64,000 bases of DNA from the NCBI GenBank assembly GCA_016281495.1, contig JAEEIU010000058.1, positions 22,971-86,970 on the forward strand. The letters run 5' to 3'. Positions 17,244 through 25,412 of the stretch are shown here, one piece after another. Positions within the stretch are counted from its first letter, which is position 1; each line of letters begins with the position of its first letter. The DNA comes from Treponema sp. GTDB lineage: Bacteria > Spirochaetota > Spirochaetia > Treponematales > Treponemataceae. The notes under the pieces were generated by a model that made no database searches, was not told the DNA's origin, and saw only the letters and a list, made by a program, of their open reading frames with translations. The position numbers and the translations under genes are program-made.

Positions 17244-18518
17244 TTACACAAAAGACAATGCTTGATTCAAGTCGTCGATGATGTCCTTTATGTTTTCTAT
17301 GCCTACAGAAAAGCGGACCAGATCGGGACCTACTCCGCATGCCACAAGCTCTTCATCGGAAAGCTGACGGTGTGTTGCCGAGGCTGGGTGAAGCACGCAT
17401 GTATGGGCATCGGCTACGTGGGTTGCAATCATGGCCACCTTGAGGTGCTTCATGAATTCCTCCGCAGCCTTTCTTCCGCCCTTTATTCCGAATGAAACTA
17501 CGCCGCAGGTTCCGTTTGGCATGTATTTTTGTGTAAGCGGATAGTACTTGTTGTCTGGAAGTCCGGGATAGTTCACCCAGCTTACCTTGTCATGCTTTGA
17601 AAGGAATTGGGCTACGGCAAGACCGTTTTCACAGTGGCGCTTTACCCTTACGGCAAGTGATTCGATTCCAAGGTTCAAAAGGTATGCGTTCATCGGGGCC
17701 TGAATTGAACCAAAGTCCCTCATCAGCTGTGCGGTGCATTTTGTGATGAATGCTCCAGCGTTTCCGAATTTTGTGGCGTATGTAATTCCGTGGTATGATT
17801 CGTCCGGCGTGCAAAGGCCTGGGAATTTGTCCTTGTGTGCCATCCAGTCGAATTTTCCTGAGTCGATTATGGCTCCACCAACGGCAGCATCGTGTCCGTC
17901 AAGATATTTTGTGGTTGAATGTGTTACAATGTCGCATCCCCATTCAAACGGACGGCAGTTTATCGGAGTGGCAAAGGTATTGTCAACAATCAGCGGAACA
18001 CCGTGTGCGTGTGCGGCCTTGGCAAAACGTTCTATATCAAAAACAGTAAGTGCAGGGTTAGCGATGGTTTCACCGAAAACGCATTTTGTATTCGGCTTGA
18101 ATGCGGCGTTCAGTTCTTCATCTGTGGCATCGGGAGAGATGAATGTAAAGTCAATTCCCATCTTGCGCATGGTTACATTGAACAGGTTGAAGGTTCCTCC
18201 GTAAATTGAAGATGAGGCAATGACATGGTCTCCGCAGCTTGCAATGTTGAACACTGCAAAAAAGTTTGCGGCCTGTCCGGAAGAGGTGAGCATTCCAGCA
18301 GATCCCCCTTCTAGGGCTGTGAGTTTTGCGGCCACATAGTCGTTTGTGGGATTCTGGAGCCTTGTATAAAAGTATCCGCTTGCCTCAAGGTCAAACAGCT
18401 TTGCCATGTCCTCGCTTGTATCATATTTGAATGTTGTGCTCTGGACGATGGGAATCATCCTAGACTCTCCGTTTTTTGGCTCGTATCCGGCCTGAATGCA
18501 TTTGGTTTCAAGTTCCAT
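17244..18518 (-). CDS. metY: O-acetylhomoserine aminocarboxypropyltransferase (sulfhydrylase)
   Basis: 424 residues, Cys/Met-metabolism PLP family. PLP lysine in THSTTKYLDGH (about residue 205), N-terminal arm TKCIQAGYEP, YTRLQNPTNDYV and the C-terminal RFSVGIENIKDIIDDL. The length (about 425-430) and the long insert around FDWMAHKDKFPGLCTPDESYHGITY mark the MetY group, which makes homocysteine from O-acetylhomoserine and sulfide, rather than the shorter cystathionine synthases and lyases. Start ATG follows AAAGAGGATTATT, a good binding site. Likely operon with the downstream PHP gene. Confidence 0.88.
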   Translation of the reverse strand: MELETKCIQAGYEPKNGESRMIPIVQSTTFKYDTSEDMAKLFDLEASGYFYTRLQNPTNDYVAAKLTALEGGSAGMLTSSGQAANFFAVFNIASCGDHVIASSSIYGGTFNLFNVTMRKMGIDFTFISPDATDEELNAAFKPNTKCVFGETIANPALTVFDIERFAKAAHAHGVPLIVDNTFATPINCRPFEWGCDIVTHSTTKYLDGHDAAVGGAIIDSGKFDWMAHKDKFPGLCTPDESYHGITYATKFGNAGAFITKCTAQLMRDFGSIQAPMNAYLLNLGIESLAVRVKRHCENGLAVAQFLSKHDKVSWVNYPGLPDNKYYPLTQKYMPNGTCGVVSFGIKGGRKAAEEFMKHLKVAMIATHVADAHTCVLHPASATHRQLSDEELVACGVGPDLVRFSVGIENIKDIIDDLNQALSFV

Positions 18519-18544
18519 AATAATCCTCTTTCTTTATAAATTAT

Positions 18545-18572
18545 AAAAAGCCCCTGTGATTTTCACAAGGGC
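18545..18572 (-). terminator. Terminator between the P13-like gene and metY
   Basis: Minus-strand stem of ten pairs (18572-18563 with 18559-18550), three-base loop, then five T. It ends the P13-like unit just before metY. Confidence 0.78.
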
Positions 18573-18604
18573 ATTAATTGCGGGTTTGTTTCAGTCAGTA
18601 TCTG

Positions 18605-19330
18605 CTAAAACGTAATGTGCGTCAAAAGTCCGTATTGTGATTCTACAGGGTTCACAATCGGAACAAAGCTTAAATCTTCAATTATGCCGTCAAGTCCAAG
18701 TGCGCTCTTGAGGCTGTTGTTGTACTTCTTCTGGAAGGTTATAGGCCTGATTGTACCGAAAATCCTGTTACCAAGCCACAAAATACAACCCGCGGCAAAC
18801 AGTCCGACTCCTGTGTTAAGGATGGATTCCAGTTCCTGAGAACCTTCTCCACTTCCATCTCCGCCGCCAATACCATCAGCTATTGCCAGCCATGGAAGAA
18901 TTACTACTCCTACAACAAAAAATCCTGTTCCCACAAGCATGGAGCCGTAACCGAGTAAGTCAAAGGTTAAGCCAAGACCGCCGCCAAGACCGTCTCCCTG
19001 TGTAAAGGATCCTATTCCGAATCCAAGCCAGTTTAAGCCTATTGCCTTTCCTTTTGATTTTTCGAATTCATTGTAGAGTGATGTCTTTTCGTTCAGGGTA
19101 AAGCCCGCTGTGAGGTTTGAAATGACGTCGCCGTTTACCCATGGCTTTTTCAGGGCGTCAAGCAGTTCTTCCGGCAATCCCTCTGTTACTGATTCGGCAC
19201 TTCCTGAAGCCGTAGAACTTATGGTTACCGGTACGGTTTCTGTTGGAGCGAAAAGATCCGATGCATTTTGTGCAAATCCTGCAAAAACAGCTAATGTTAA
19301 TACGCTAAGTATAGAAATAATTTTTTTCAT
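18605..19330 (-). CDS. Exported envelope protein, P13-porin-like
   Basis: 241 residues with a clean signal peptide (MKKIISILSVLTLAVFAGFAQ). The mature part has a helical amphipathic N-half and then glycine-rich hydrophobic segments (GFGIGSFTQGDGLGGGLGLTF, GTGFFVVGVVILPWLAIADG, GVGLFAAGCILWLGNRIFG). The GFGIGSFxQGD block and overall build resemble the helical P13 porins of Borrelia and their treponemal relatives; I recall this from family appearance and could not check it. It sits in the envelope, either inner or outer membrane. Own promoter with an operator in the spacer, own terminator. Confidence 0.6.
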   Translation of the reverse strand: MKKIISILSVLTLAVFAGFAQNASDLFAPTETVPVTISSTASGSAESVTEGLPEELLDALKKPWVNGDVISNLTAGFTLNEKTSLYNEFEKSKGKAIGLNWLGFGIGSFTQGDGLGGGLGLTFDLLGYGSMLVGTGFFVVGVVILPWLAIADGIGGGDGSGEGSQELESILNTGVGLFAAGCILWLGNRIFGTIRPITFQKKYNNSLKSALGLDGIIEDLSFVPIVNPVESQYGLLTHITF

Positions 19331-19362
19331 ATTGAACCTCCTGTCATAGCAGTATACTGATA

Positions 19363-19392
19363 ATTATAGGACAAAATCTCCAAATTGTCCAA
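19363..19392 (-). promoter_or_regulatory. Promoter of the P13-like gene with palindromic operator in the spacer
   Basis: TTGGAC (19392-19387), 18-base spacer, TATAAT (19368-19363), followed by a leader with CAGGAGG before the ATG at 19330. The palindrome GGACAA-N10-TTGTCC (19369-19390) fills the spacer almost exactly. A related site is at 9937-9956. Confidence 0.6.
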
Positions 19393-19455
19393 TCATTTAA
19401 AGCACATTTATGAAAAAAAGTTACAGTCAAAAATATTACGGAAATTCCTGGAAAA

Positions 19456-19725
19456 CTAGATGCGGTGCATTTCCGTAAAGACTTTTTCCGCCATGAGGTT
19501 CACTTCGACACCAAGTGCGTGACCTTCCTCTGTAAGAAGCTTGCGGGCCTCGTCAACAGAAATGTCTGAATTGCTCATGTCTGCCATCATCATCATGACA
19601 AAATTGCCGCTAAGGATGGTCTGGGTGATATCATCAATATTAATGGAATGATTTGCCAAAAATGCGGAGACCTTGGCAATGATTCCAACCTTGTCTGCAC
19701 CAACAACAGTAATAATCGCTTTCAT
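19456..19725 (-). CDS. ACT-domain protein (UPF0237 family)
   Basis: 89 residues, the usual size for this family of single-gene ACT-domain proteins: KAIITVVGADKVGIIAKVSAFLA, then SINIDDITQTILSGNFVMMMMADM. ACT domains bind small ligands, often amino acids; the target is unknown. An ATG at 19731 also opens the frame, but it touches the -10 box TAGAAT directly, while the ATG at 19725 is six bases from it, the same spacing as other leaderless genes here, so I use 19725. Confidence 0.85.
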   Translation of the reverse strand: MKAIITVVGADKVGIIAKVSAFLANHSINIDDITQTILSGNFVMMMMADMSNSDISVDEARKLLTEEGHALGVEVNLMAEKVFTEMHRI

Positions 19726-19731
19726 GCCCAT

Positions 19732-19760
19732 ATTCTACCCCAGTTTGGGCTTTTAGACAA
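19732..19760 (-). promoter_or_regulatory. Promoter of the ACT-domain gene, leaderless type
   Basis: TTGTCT (19760-19755), 17-base spacer, TAGAAT (19737-19732), six bases to the ATG at 19725. Confidence 0.55.
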
Positions 19761-19774
19761 GAGAGTGACGGGGC

Positions 19775-19819
19775 GAGTTGAAAGTGGAAAAGTGAAAACT
19801 GAAAGCTGTGAGTTGAAAG
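19775..19819 (+). repeat. Low-complexity purine repeat, left flank of the EamA gene
   Basis: A run built of words like GAAAGTGG, GAAAACTG, AAAGCTG and GAGTTGAAAG. The reverse complement of a close relative lies at 20927-20967, so the two flank the EamA gene as imperfect inverted repeats. Nothing else is seen in 19732-19957 besides a weak -10 box. Confidence 0.5.
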
Positions 19820-19943
19820 ATTGTCTGGGATTTTAAAGAGGTGACGTCATTTTCTGAATTGGATGTCACTTTCCCCGGATGATGTTCTTTTCTTCCTCCT
19901 GATTTTCCATGAACACCCCATGGCTAGAAAATCAAAAAAGTGA

Positions 19944-19949
19944 TATAGT
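19944..19949 (+). promoter_or_regulatory. -10 box of the EamA transporter gene
   Basis: TATAGT eight bases before the ATG at 19958 without a ribosome binding site. No convincing -35 box. Confidence 0.4.
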
Positions 19950-19957
19950 GTCGCATT

Positions 19958-20920
19958 ATGAAGACGTTTTACCATGCCTCTAGCGCAGGAAAATTTTTGG
20001 GGTACATGCTTGCCGCCGTTACCATACTTTTTTGGGGGATTACTTTTGTAAGCACGAAATATCTGCTTGCCGACTTCTCTTCCGCCGAAATCCTTTTCTT
20101 CCGTGTGATTCTTGCCTTTGTGGGGCTCTGGATAATTCATCCCAAAACTGAAAAAATCCAAATGCGCGACAACATCCTTTTTGCGCTTGCGGCCCTTACC
20201 GGAATCATCTTCTATCAGCTGATGGAAAACATTGCGATTCACTTTACCAATGCGTCCAACGTGAGCGTAATTGTCAGCATCTGCCCCCTCTTTACCGCGA
20301 TAATCAGCCAGATTTTCCTAAAGGAAAAGCACCTCACATTCTGGTTCATCCTGGGCTTTGTCATTTCAATTACCGGCGTCACACTGGTCTGCCTAAACGG
20401 AAGCACCAGGCTCCAGTTCAATCCCAAGGGCGACGTTCTGGCCCTTCTTTCCGCCATAAGCTGGGGCTTTTATTCCATGATAATTTCAATCATCAACAGA
20501 AGGAAATATGACCCAATATGTTCAACACGACGCATCTTCTTCTTTGCGGTTTTATTCATGGCAGTCATCGCCGCTGTGGGGATTTTCATAAATGCAAATG
20601 CAGGAGGCATGCCGTCATCTTCTGTATTGCAGGCATTCTCGTTTGAAATTGATTCATCAGTAAATGCAGCCAGATTTTCTAAACTGCTCAACTGGGTGAA
20701 CCTTTTGTTCCTGGGTGTGGTTGCAAGCGGACTTTGCTTTGTGGCGTGGAACAAGGCATGCCAGATTATCGGGACAGTCAAAATCAGCTGTGGCCTCTAT
20801 CTTATTTCCGTCGTGACCATTGTCTTTGCATTCTTTGTGCTTGGAGAAAAAATCACCCCTCTTGGTGCAGCCGGTGCCATCATCACGATAGCAGGCCTTT
20901 TCATCAGCGAGAAGAAATAA
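19958..20920 (+). CDS. EamA / DMT-family membrane transporter
   Basis: 320 residues with about ten membrane helices in two repeats of the EamA unit (first: TILFWGITFVSTKYLL, ILFFRVILAFVGLWII; second: LALLSAISWGFYSMIISI, WNKACQIIGTVKISCGLYLISVVTIVFAFFVLGEKITPLGAAGAIITIAGLF). Family members export metabolites such as amino acids or purines; the substrate is not readable. The second EamA half contains a longer loop (MPSSSVLQAFSFEIDSS). Single gene, flanked by imperfect inverted low-complexity repeats. Confidence 0.85.
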   Translation: MKTFYHASSAGKFLGYMLAAVTILFWGITFVSTKYLLADFSSAEILFFRVILAFVGLWIIHPKTEKIQMRDNILFALAALTGIIFYQLMENIAIHFTNASNVSVIVSICPLFTAIISQIFLKEKHLTFWFILGFVISITGVTLVCLNGSTRLQFNPKGDVLALLSAISWGFYSMIISIINRRKYDPICSTRRIFFFAVLFMAVIAAVGIFINANAGGMPSSSVLQAFSFEIDSSVNAARFSKLLNWVNLLFLGVVASGLCFVAWNKACQIIGTVKISCGLYLISVVTIVFAFFVLGEKITPLGAAGAIITIAGLFISEKK

Positions 20921-20926
20921 GGGAAA

Positions 20927-20967
20927 TTTTCCACTCTCAGTTCTCAACTTTCAGTTTTCCACTTCCA
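20927..20967 (-). repeat. Low-complexity repeat, right flank of the EamA gene
   Basis: Reverse complement reads GGAAGTGGAAAACTGAAAG followed by TTGAGAACTGAGAG, closely similar to 19775-19819 but inverted. Confidence 0.5.
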
Positions 20968-21040
20968 CCTAGACGTGAATTTTTTATTGGGGTATAATTG
21001 AATCATTCAATAAAACTTCATTTTGCAGACGGGAGAAAAA

Positions 21041-21973
21041 ATGTTTGATCGTCAAAAGTATAAGAAGATTGCATGGCTGCAGCTGAAGGGCAGGCTTAAG
21101 GGGCCTGTGCTTGCAACGCTTACTGTTTTTGCCGTTGTTTTTCTGATTTATCTTCCGGACAGGATAAACAGTTACAGGCAGCTGCTTTATGGCTATGGTT
21201 ATCCTAAGCAGACTTCTGTTGGGAATGCGCTTTCTTTCCTGATACCGTTTCTTGTGTATTTTATTTACGGCGTAATGATTATGGCTTATACATATCTGCA
21301 CGTCGTGATGTCTCATACTACCAAAGAGGTTAAATTCTCAACCTATATACACGGCTTCACTCTGTGGCTCCAGGGATTCCTTGGGTACCTGTGGATGCTG
21401 CTGTGGGTTTTCCTTTGGTCTCTTCTGATGGTGGTTCCCGGCATCGTTAAGTTTTATTCTTATTCACAGATGTTTTTCATTCTGGCGGAGAATCCTGACA
21501 TTCCGGTCCGCAAGGCAATGCGCATGAGCATACTCATGACCAACGGACACAAGGCTGACCTCTTCAAGATGGACATGAGCCTTCTGGGCTGGTACTTTCT
21601 TATCTTAATTACATCCGGACTGGCAGGTCTGTGGTTTGGACCATACATAATGATGACGAAGGTGAATGCATTCCATGCCCTAAAGGAAGAGGCCCTGAGG
21701 GTGGGTGTCCTTGAACGCTATGATTTTGATGGAGAGGATTCAGCGGATAAGGAAGAAAGTGCATCCAGAGAAAACAATGCTAATGGTACGGTCGTTAATG
21801 AGGCTTCGGCTGCAAATAATGACGGGGATTTCCCGGTTGCCGATTCAAAACCAAAGTACCCGGATGAAATAGATTATACAGTGGTCCCTTCGGACTCTTT
21901 GATGACAGATGCCCAGGCTCAAGAAAAAGACGCACAGGCTCAAAATAATCCTGATGAAATAGGAGAAAACTGA
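21041..21973 (+). CDS. Membrane protein, DUF975-like
   Basis: 310 residues. ATG at 21041 follows GGGAGAAA; the frame extends to 21023 but that start has no binding site. Four to five membrane helices in residues 20-215 with the pattern of DUF975 proteins: RLKGPVLATLTVFAVVFLIYL, LMVVPGIVKFYSYSQMFFILAENP, ISVRKAMRMS-like PVRKAMRMSILMTNGHKADLF and LGWYFLILITSGLAGLWFGPY. The last 90 residues are acidic and low in complexity (cytoplasmic tail). The stop overlaps the start of sppA (TGATG), so both are co-expressed. Function unknown. Confidence 0.72.
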   Translation: MFDRQKYKKIAWLQLKGRLKGPVLATLTVFAVVFLIYLPDRINSYRQLLYGYGYPKQTSVGNALSFLIPFLVYFIYGVMIMAYTYLHVVMSHTTKEVKFSTYIHGFTLWLQGFLGYLWMLLWVFLWSLLMVVPGIVKFYSYSQMFFILAENPDIPVRKAMRMSILMTNGHKADLFKMDMSLLGWYFLILITSGLAGLWFGPYIMMTKVNAFHALKEEALRVGVLERYDFDGEDSADKEESASRENNANGTVVNEASAANNDGDFPVADSKPKYPDEIDYTVVPSDSLMTDAQAQEKDAQAQNNPDEIGEN

Positions 21974-23013
21974 TGTTAAACAATAAAAATCAAAAAGGAA
22001 TGATTGTTTTTATAATTATTGCCGTTATCGTTGTTTTGGTTACGATTTTTAAATTCATGATGCCGGTGGGGGAGGCTGCACCTGTTGAAAGAATTGTTCA
22101 GAAAAACAATTACAGGAATCCTTTCTCACTTCTGACAAATCCTGCTGTTCAAAACAAGGTGACTCATCTGCCTGGACAGAAATACATTGCACGCCTTTAC
22201 ATTGAGGGAACGATTCAGGAAGAAAACATGACTTACAATCAGGACTGGCTTTTGGATACGATAGATGAGCTTGCCTCTGATCCTTATAATGTTGGAATGA
22301 TTCTTGACATCAACTCACCGGGTGGAACTGTCTACGAGGCTGATGAGCTTTATCTTGCCCTTCTTGAATACAGGAAAACCGAAAAACCTGTGTACGCATA
22401 TTTTGAATCCATGGCGGCCAGCGGCGGATATTACATTGCTTGTGCGGCCACAAAAATAGTTGCAAACCGTAATACGCTCACGGGAAGCATAGGTGTCATT
22501 GCGGGGCAGAGTCTTGACCTTACAGGCCTTATGGAAAAATACGGCGTAAAGTCAGAGACAATCCATGCAGGCAAAAACAAGAACATGGGAAATTACAATG
22601 AACCGCTGTCGGATGAGCAGAGGGAAATCCTTCAGTCGATAGCGGATGAGTGCTACGAGCAGTTTACGGGAATTGTGGCAGAGGCACGCAACATGAAGAT
22701 CGAAAGGGTTCAGGAACTTGCGGACGGCCGTGTTTATACAGCCAAGCAGGCATTGGGTGCTGGGCTTGTTGATTCAATCGGTTCTTTTGATGATGCTGTT
22801 GACTTGATGGAGAAAAATCACTTCTACGGGGATAAGGGGGTGTTTGTGGAAGATTATAAATACCAGCGTGACATGAGCTTCTATGATTATCTGCGCGGTT
22901 TTTCTTCAAAAATAGTTCCTGGTAAGGCGGATTCAATCACAGGGCTCCCGGAGGCTGTTGAAAAAATCATAGACCCAGAACTGAAATATCCGGCCTTCAT
23001 CTACGAGCAGTAG
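21973..23013 (+). CDS. sppA: Signal peptide peptidase SppA (protease IV family)
   Basis: 346 residues, the short single-domain form. N-terminal membrane anchor at about 8-29, then ClpP-like fold: ILDINSPGGTVYEADELY, nucleophile Ser in ESMAASGGYYIACAA (about 150) and general-base Lys in HAGKNKNMGNY (about 199), both at the positions known from Bacillus SppA. It digests signal peptides left in the membrane after protein export. Coupled to the DUF975-like gene by a one-base overlap. Confidence 0.9.
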   Translation: MLNNKNQKGMIVFIIIAVIVVLVTIFKFMMPVGEAAPVERIVQKNNYRNPFSLLTNPAVQNKVTHLPGQKYIARLYIEGTIQEENMTYNQDWLLDTIDELASDPYNVGMILDINSPGGTVYEADELYLALLEYRKTEKPVYAYFESMAASGGYYIACAATKIVANRNTLTGSIGVIAGQSLDLTGLMEKYGVKSETIHAGKNKNMGNYNEPLSDEQREILQSIADECYEQFTGIVAEARNMKIERVQELADGRVYTAKQALGAGLVDSIGSFDDAVDLMEKNHFYGDKGVFVEDYKYQRDMSFYDYLRGFSSKIVPGKADSITGLPEAVEKIIDPELKYPAFIYEQ

Positions 23014-23052
23014 GGGGAGGTAAGTGTAACCCTCAGACTCTGCATGGCACCG

Positions 23053-23676
23053 TCAGCTGTAGGACTGCATCTCAAAGAGTTCGTTGATGGCGGTGGAGAT
23101 TTCCGGGAGGTTCAGGGGCTTGTGGAAGAAGTGGCTTACACCAAGCTCTATGCACTGCCTTTCCATCTCGGGGTCTTCCAGGGCGGTGGCGACTATGATT
23201 TGGGGCTTTCCGAATGCGTCACTTTCTTTAATCCTGCGGCACAGCTTAAGGCCGTCAATTCCGGGCAGGTCCAGGTCCAGTATTACACAGCGGGGCTGCT
23301 TTTGAACCATCTGTGAGCCGGCCTCAAAACCGTCAAATGCCTGGTAAATCTGAATTGTGTTGTCCTGCTTGATCAAAAATTCCCTGATTACATTGTTCAG
23401 GCTGCGGTCATCATCTACAATAAGCACGGAATGGGGTAAAACCACGCTCTTTATCTCGCACTGATCCATAAGCTCTGTGGGAATCCTCATGTTCCTTTTT
23501 TCCATGAATTCAACCAGGTCTTCCGGATATACACGGAACTGTCCGCCGGGAGTTTTAAATCCCTTCAGATAGTCGTTCCTTATCCAGTTTATTGCGGTCT
23601 GGTTTACGACTCCGCAGATGTTTGCGACTTCTAGTGCACTGTAAACTACAGGTTTTTTCGATTTTGTTTTAGACAT
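23053..23676 (-). CDS. Response regulator with N-terminal MerR/Xis-type HTH and C-terminal receiver
   Basis: 207 residues. Residues 10-65 form a winged helix of the MerR/excisionase type (YSALEVANICGVVNQTAINWIRND, TPGGQFRVYPEDLVEFM). Residues 80-205 are a receiver: SVLIVDDDRSL acidic pair, phospho-Asp in CVILDLDLPGIDG, Thr in IIVATAL, Lys in HFFHKPLN. All key receiver residues are present, so it should be phosphorylated by a histidine kinase encoded elsewhere. The order DNA-binding then receiver is the reverse of most response regulators. Leader with AAAGGGGT binding site and TATAAT box upstream. Confidence 0.85.
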   Translation of the reverse strand: MSKTKSKKPVVYSALEVANICGVVNQTAINWIRNDYLKGFKTPGGQFRVYPEDLVEFMEKRNMRIPTELMDQCEIKSVVLPHSVLIVDDDRSLNNVIREFLIKQDNTIQIYQAFDGFEAGSQMVQKQPRCVILDLDLPGIDGLKLCRRIKESDAFGKPQIIVATALEDPEMERQCIELGVSHFFHKPLNLPEISTAINELFEMQSYS

Positions 23677-23759
23677 ATTTACCCCTTTGGAGATATTATA
23701 GCAGAAGTTTTGAAATTATGCTAGAGTTTTTTGATGATTTTGAGATTTTTCGAACGATT

Positions 23760-24371
23760 TTAAAGGACTTTTTTTATGGTTGAAGAGGAAAAACCCATCC
23801 GGCCAAGGGACATGAGCATTTTTTCACGGTCTGCCTTCGGGTGTGTCCTGGTGTATTTTTCTGCGGCCTTTGAGCATAACTCTTCCTCGTCGTATTCCTG
23901 AAAAAACTCTTCCAATGCCTCTTTTGCGGACTGTTTGTCCACCCCCCTTGCGGAAAGCTCTGCCTGAAGCCTTATCCGGCCCTCGTAATGGTTTATGGCA
24001 CGTGTCCTGAGCCATGCTATGGCAAAGCGCCTGTCGCTCAGGTAATTGCAGGATTCAAGGTAATCCAATGCTTTTTTAACTGAATGTTCATCCATTTGTT
24101 TTGCTGCCAGTTTTTGCTCAAGGGACCGCCTGCAGTGCTCGCATCGGGCAAGATAGCTCATTGCGGCCTTTTCCGTTGCAAATGTCAGTGCCGCCTGCTG
24201 GATGTCAACGGCTTCTTCATCCGGTATCTGATTTTGGGTTTGGGCATATTCAAAAAGCTTTTGGACTTCCAACTCCTCAAGATATTCCGGACGCAAAAAA
24301 AATGCAGGTCCTGCATCGCTTGTGATTTCTAAAGCTCCATGCAAAACCTGCTTTATTTCACGAATGACCAT
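23760..24371 (-). CDS. recX: RecX-family regulatory protein
   Basis: 203 residues built of three-helix repeats: AMSYLARCEHCRRSLEQKL, VKKALDYLESCNYLSDRRFAIAWLRTR, IRLQAELSARGV, EKMLMSLGRMGFSSSTIKKVL. RecX binds RecA filaments and tunes recombination. The frame runs on to 24470 inside rpsI, but the ATG at 24371 has GAGG six bases upstream and lies just past the rpsI stop, so it is chosen. recA itself is not in the window. Confidence 0.82.
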   Translation of the reverse strand: MVIREIKQVLHGALEITSDAGPAFFLRPEYLEELEVQKLFEYAQTQNQIPDEEAVDIQQAALTFATEKAAMSYLARCEHCRRSLEQKLAAKQMDEHSVKKALDYLESCNYLSDRRFAIAWLRTRAINHYEGRIRLQAELSARGVDKQSAKEALEEFFQEYDEEELCSKAAEKYTRTHPKADREKMLMSLGRMGFSSSTIKKVL

Positions 24372-24393
24372 AAGTCCTCGGGTATTGGTAAAC

Positions 24394-24783
24394 TTAGCGC
24401 TTACTGAACTGGAATCTTCTGCGTGCACCGCGCTGACCGTACTTCTTGCGTTCAACCATGCGGGAGTCACGGGTAAGATATCCGTTTGCCCTAAGTGCCT
24501 GATGTGCGTTTGGATCTACCTGAGTCAAGGCTCTGGAAAGTCCGTGAAGGCAAGCTGCTGCCTGTCCGTTAAGACCACCACCGCAAACGTTGATCAAGAT
24601 GTCGTACTTGTTTGCATTTGAAGTAACCAAAAGCGGCTGGTTAACCAAACGGATCTGCTCGGCTGTATCAAAGTAATCTTTAAGATCCTTGCCGTTTACA
24701 ACAATTTTGCCGGAACCTTCGCGTAAAAATACACGGGCTACAGCTGTCTTTCTTCTTCCTGTACCAATTGCTATATTATCCAC
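24394..24783 (-). CDS. rpsI: 30S ribosomal protein S9
   Basis: 129 residues of normal length: IGTGRRKTAVARVFLREGSG at the start, HGLSRALTQVDP, and the basic C-terminal tail ending KYGQRGARRRFQFSKR (Lys-Arg end that contacts P-site tRNA). Second gene of the rplM-rpsI pair, 13 bases after rplM. Confidence 0.97.
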   Translation of the reverse strand: MDNIAIGTGRRKTAVARVFLREGSGKIVVNGKDLKDYFDTAEQIRLVNQPLLVTSNANKYDILINVCGGGLNGQAAACLHGLSRALTQVDPNAHQALRANGYLTRDSRMVERKKYGQRGARRRFQFSKR

Positions 24784-24796
24784 GATTGACTCCTAA

Positions 24797-25225
24797 TTAC
24801 ACTTCCAGTGGCTGTGGGTTCTGTGCGGCATGAGGGTGCTCGCTGCCTGCATAAATCTTGAGGTTGCCGATTATCTTGCGTCCCAGACGGTTGTGGGGAA
24901 GCATACCTGCGATTGTCCTTCTGAGAGGATCTGTTGGGTGTCTGTCAAGAAGTGTTTCAAAAGAGTATTCCTTGAGTCCACCGACGAATCCTGTGTAATG
25001 GCGATACTTCATGTCTGAAGACTTGTTGCCTGAAACCTGAACTTTGTCGGCATTGATGATTACCACGTAGTCTCCACAAAGAACGTTTGGTTCATAAGAA
25101 GGCTTGTGCTTTCCACGAAGAACACTGGCAGCCTTAGCAGCTACACGTCCCAGATTCTTGCCTGAGGCGTCGATGATGTACCAGTCATGCTTTACATCAT
25201 TTGGTTTTGAAAAAATCGTTTTCAT
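24797..25225 (-). CDS. rplM: 50S ribosomal protein L13
   Basis: 142 residues: KHDWYIIDASGKNLGRVAAKAA, CGDYVVIINADKVQVSG, GMLPHNRLGRKI, KIYAGSEHPHAAQ. L13 is an early assembly protein of the large subunit. It opens the conserved rplM-rpsI operon, here extended by recX. The mRNA leader is about 95 bases with AGTAGGT before the ATG. Confidence 0.97.
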   Translation of the reverse strand: MKTIFSKPNDVKHDWYIIDASGKNLGRVAAKAASVLRGKHKPSYEPNVLCGDYVVIINADKVQVSGNKSSDMKYRHYTGFVGGLKEYSFETLLDRHPTDPLRRTIAGMLPHNRLGRKIIGNLKIYAGSEHPHAAQNPQPLEV

Positions 25226-25331
25226 TGTATATACCTACTAATAGAATTACACCTGTCGTTTTGCATCATACGACCGATGCTTTGCGCACAATGAGCAGTT
25301 GCACGCAATATATACGGGGTAAGGAAATATA
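25226..25331 (-). promoter_or_regulatory. rplM leader: promoter -10 and structured 5' region
   Basis: Promoter TTGACT (25355-25350), 18-base spacer, TATATT (25331-25326). The roughly 93-base leader contains a TTGCG/CGCAA stem and a GCATC/GATGC stem in series before the binding site. L13 leaders are regulated by structure in some bacteria; whether this one is, is unknown. Confidence 0.5.
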
Positions 25332-25412
25332 TCATTTTTTGGGGGATTTAGTCAAGTTAGATACAGCGATTTTGGAGGAATGTTGACTTGAATGACAAAT
25401 GGAAGGGGCTTA

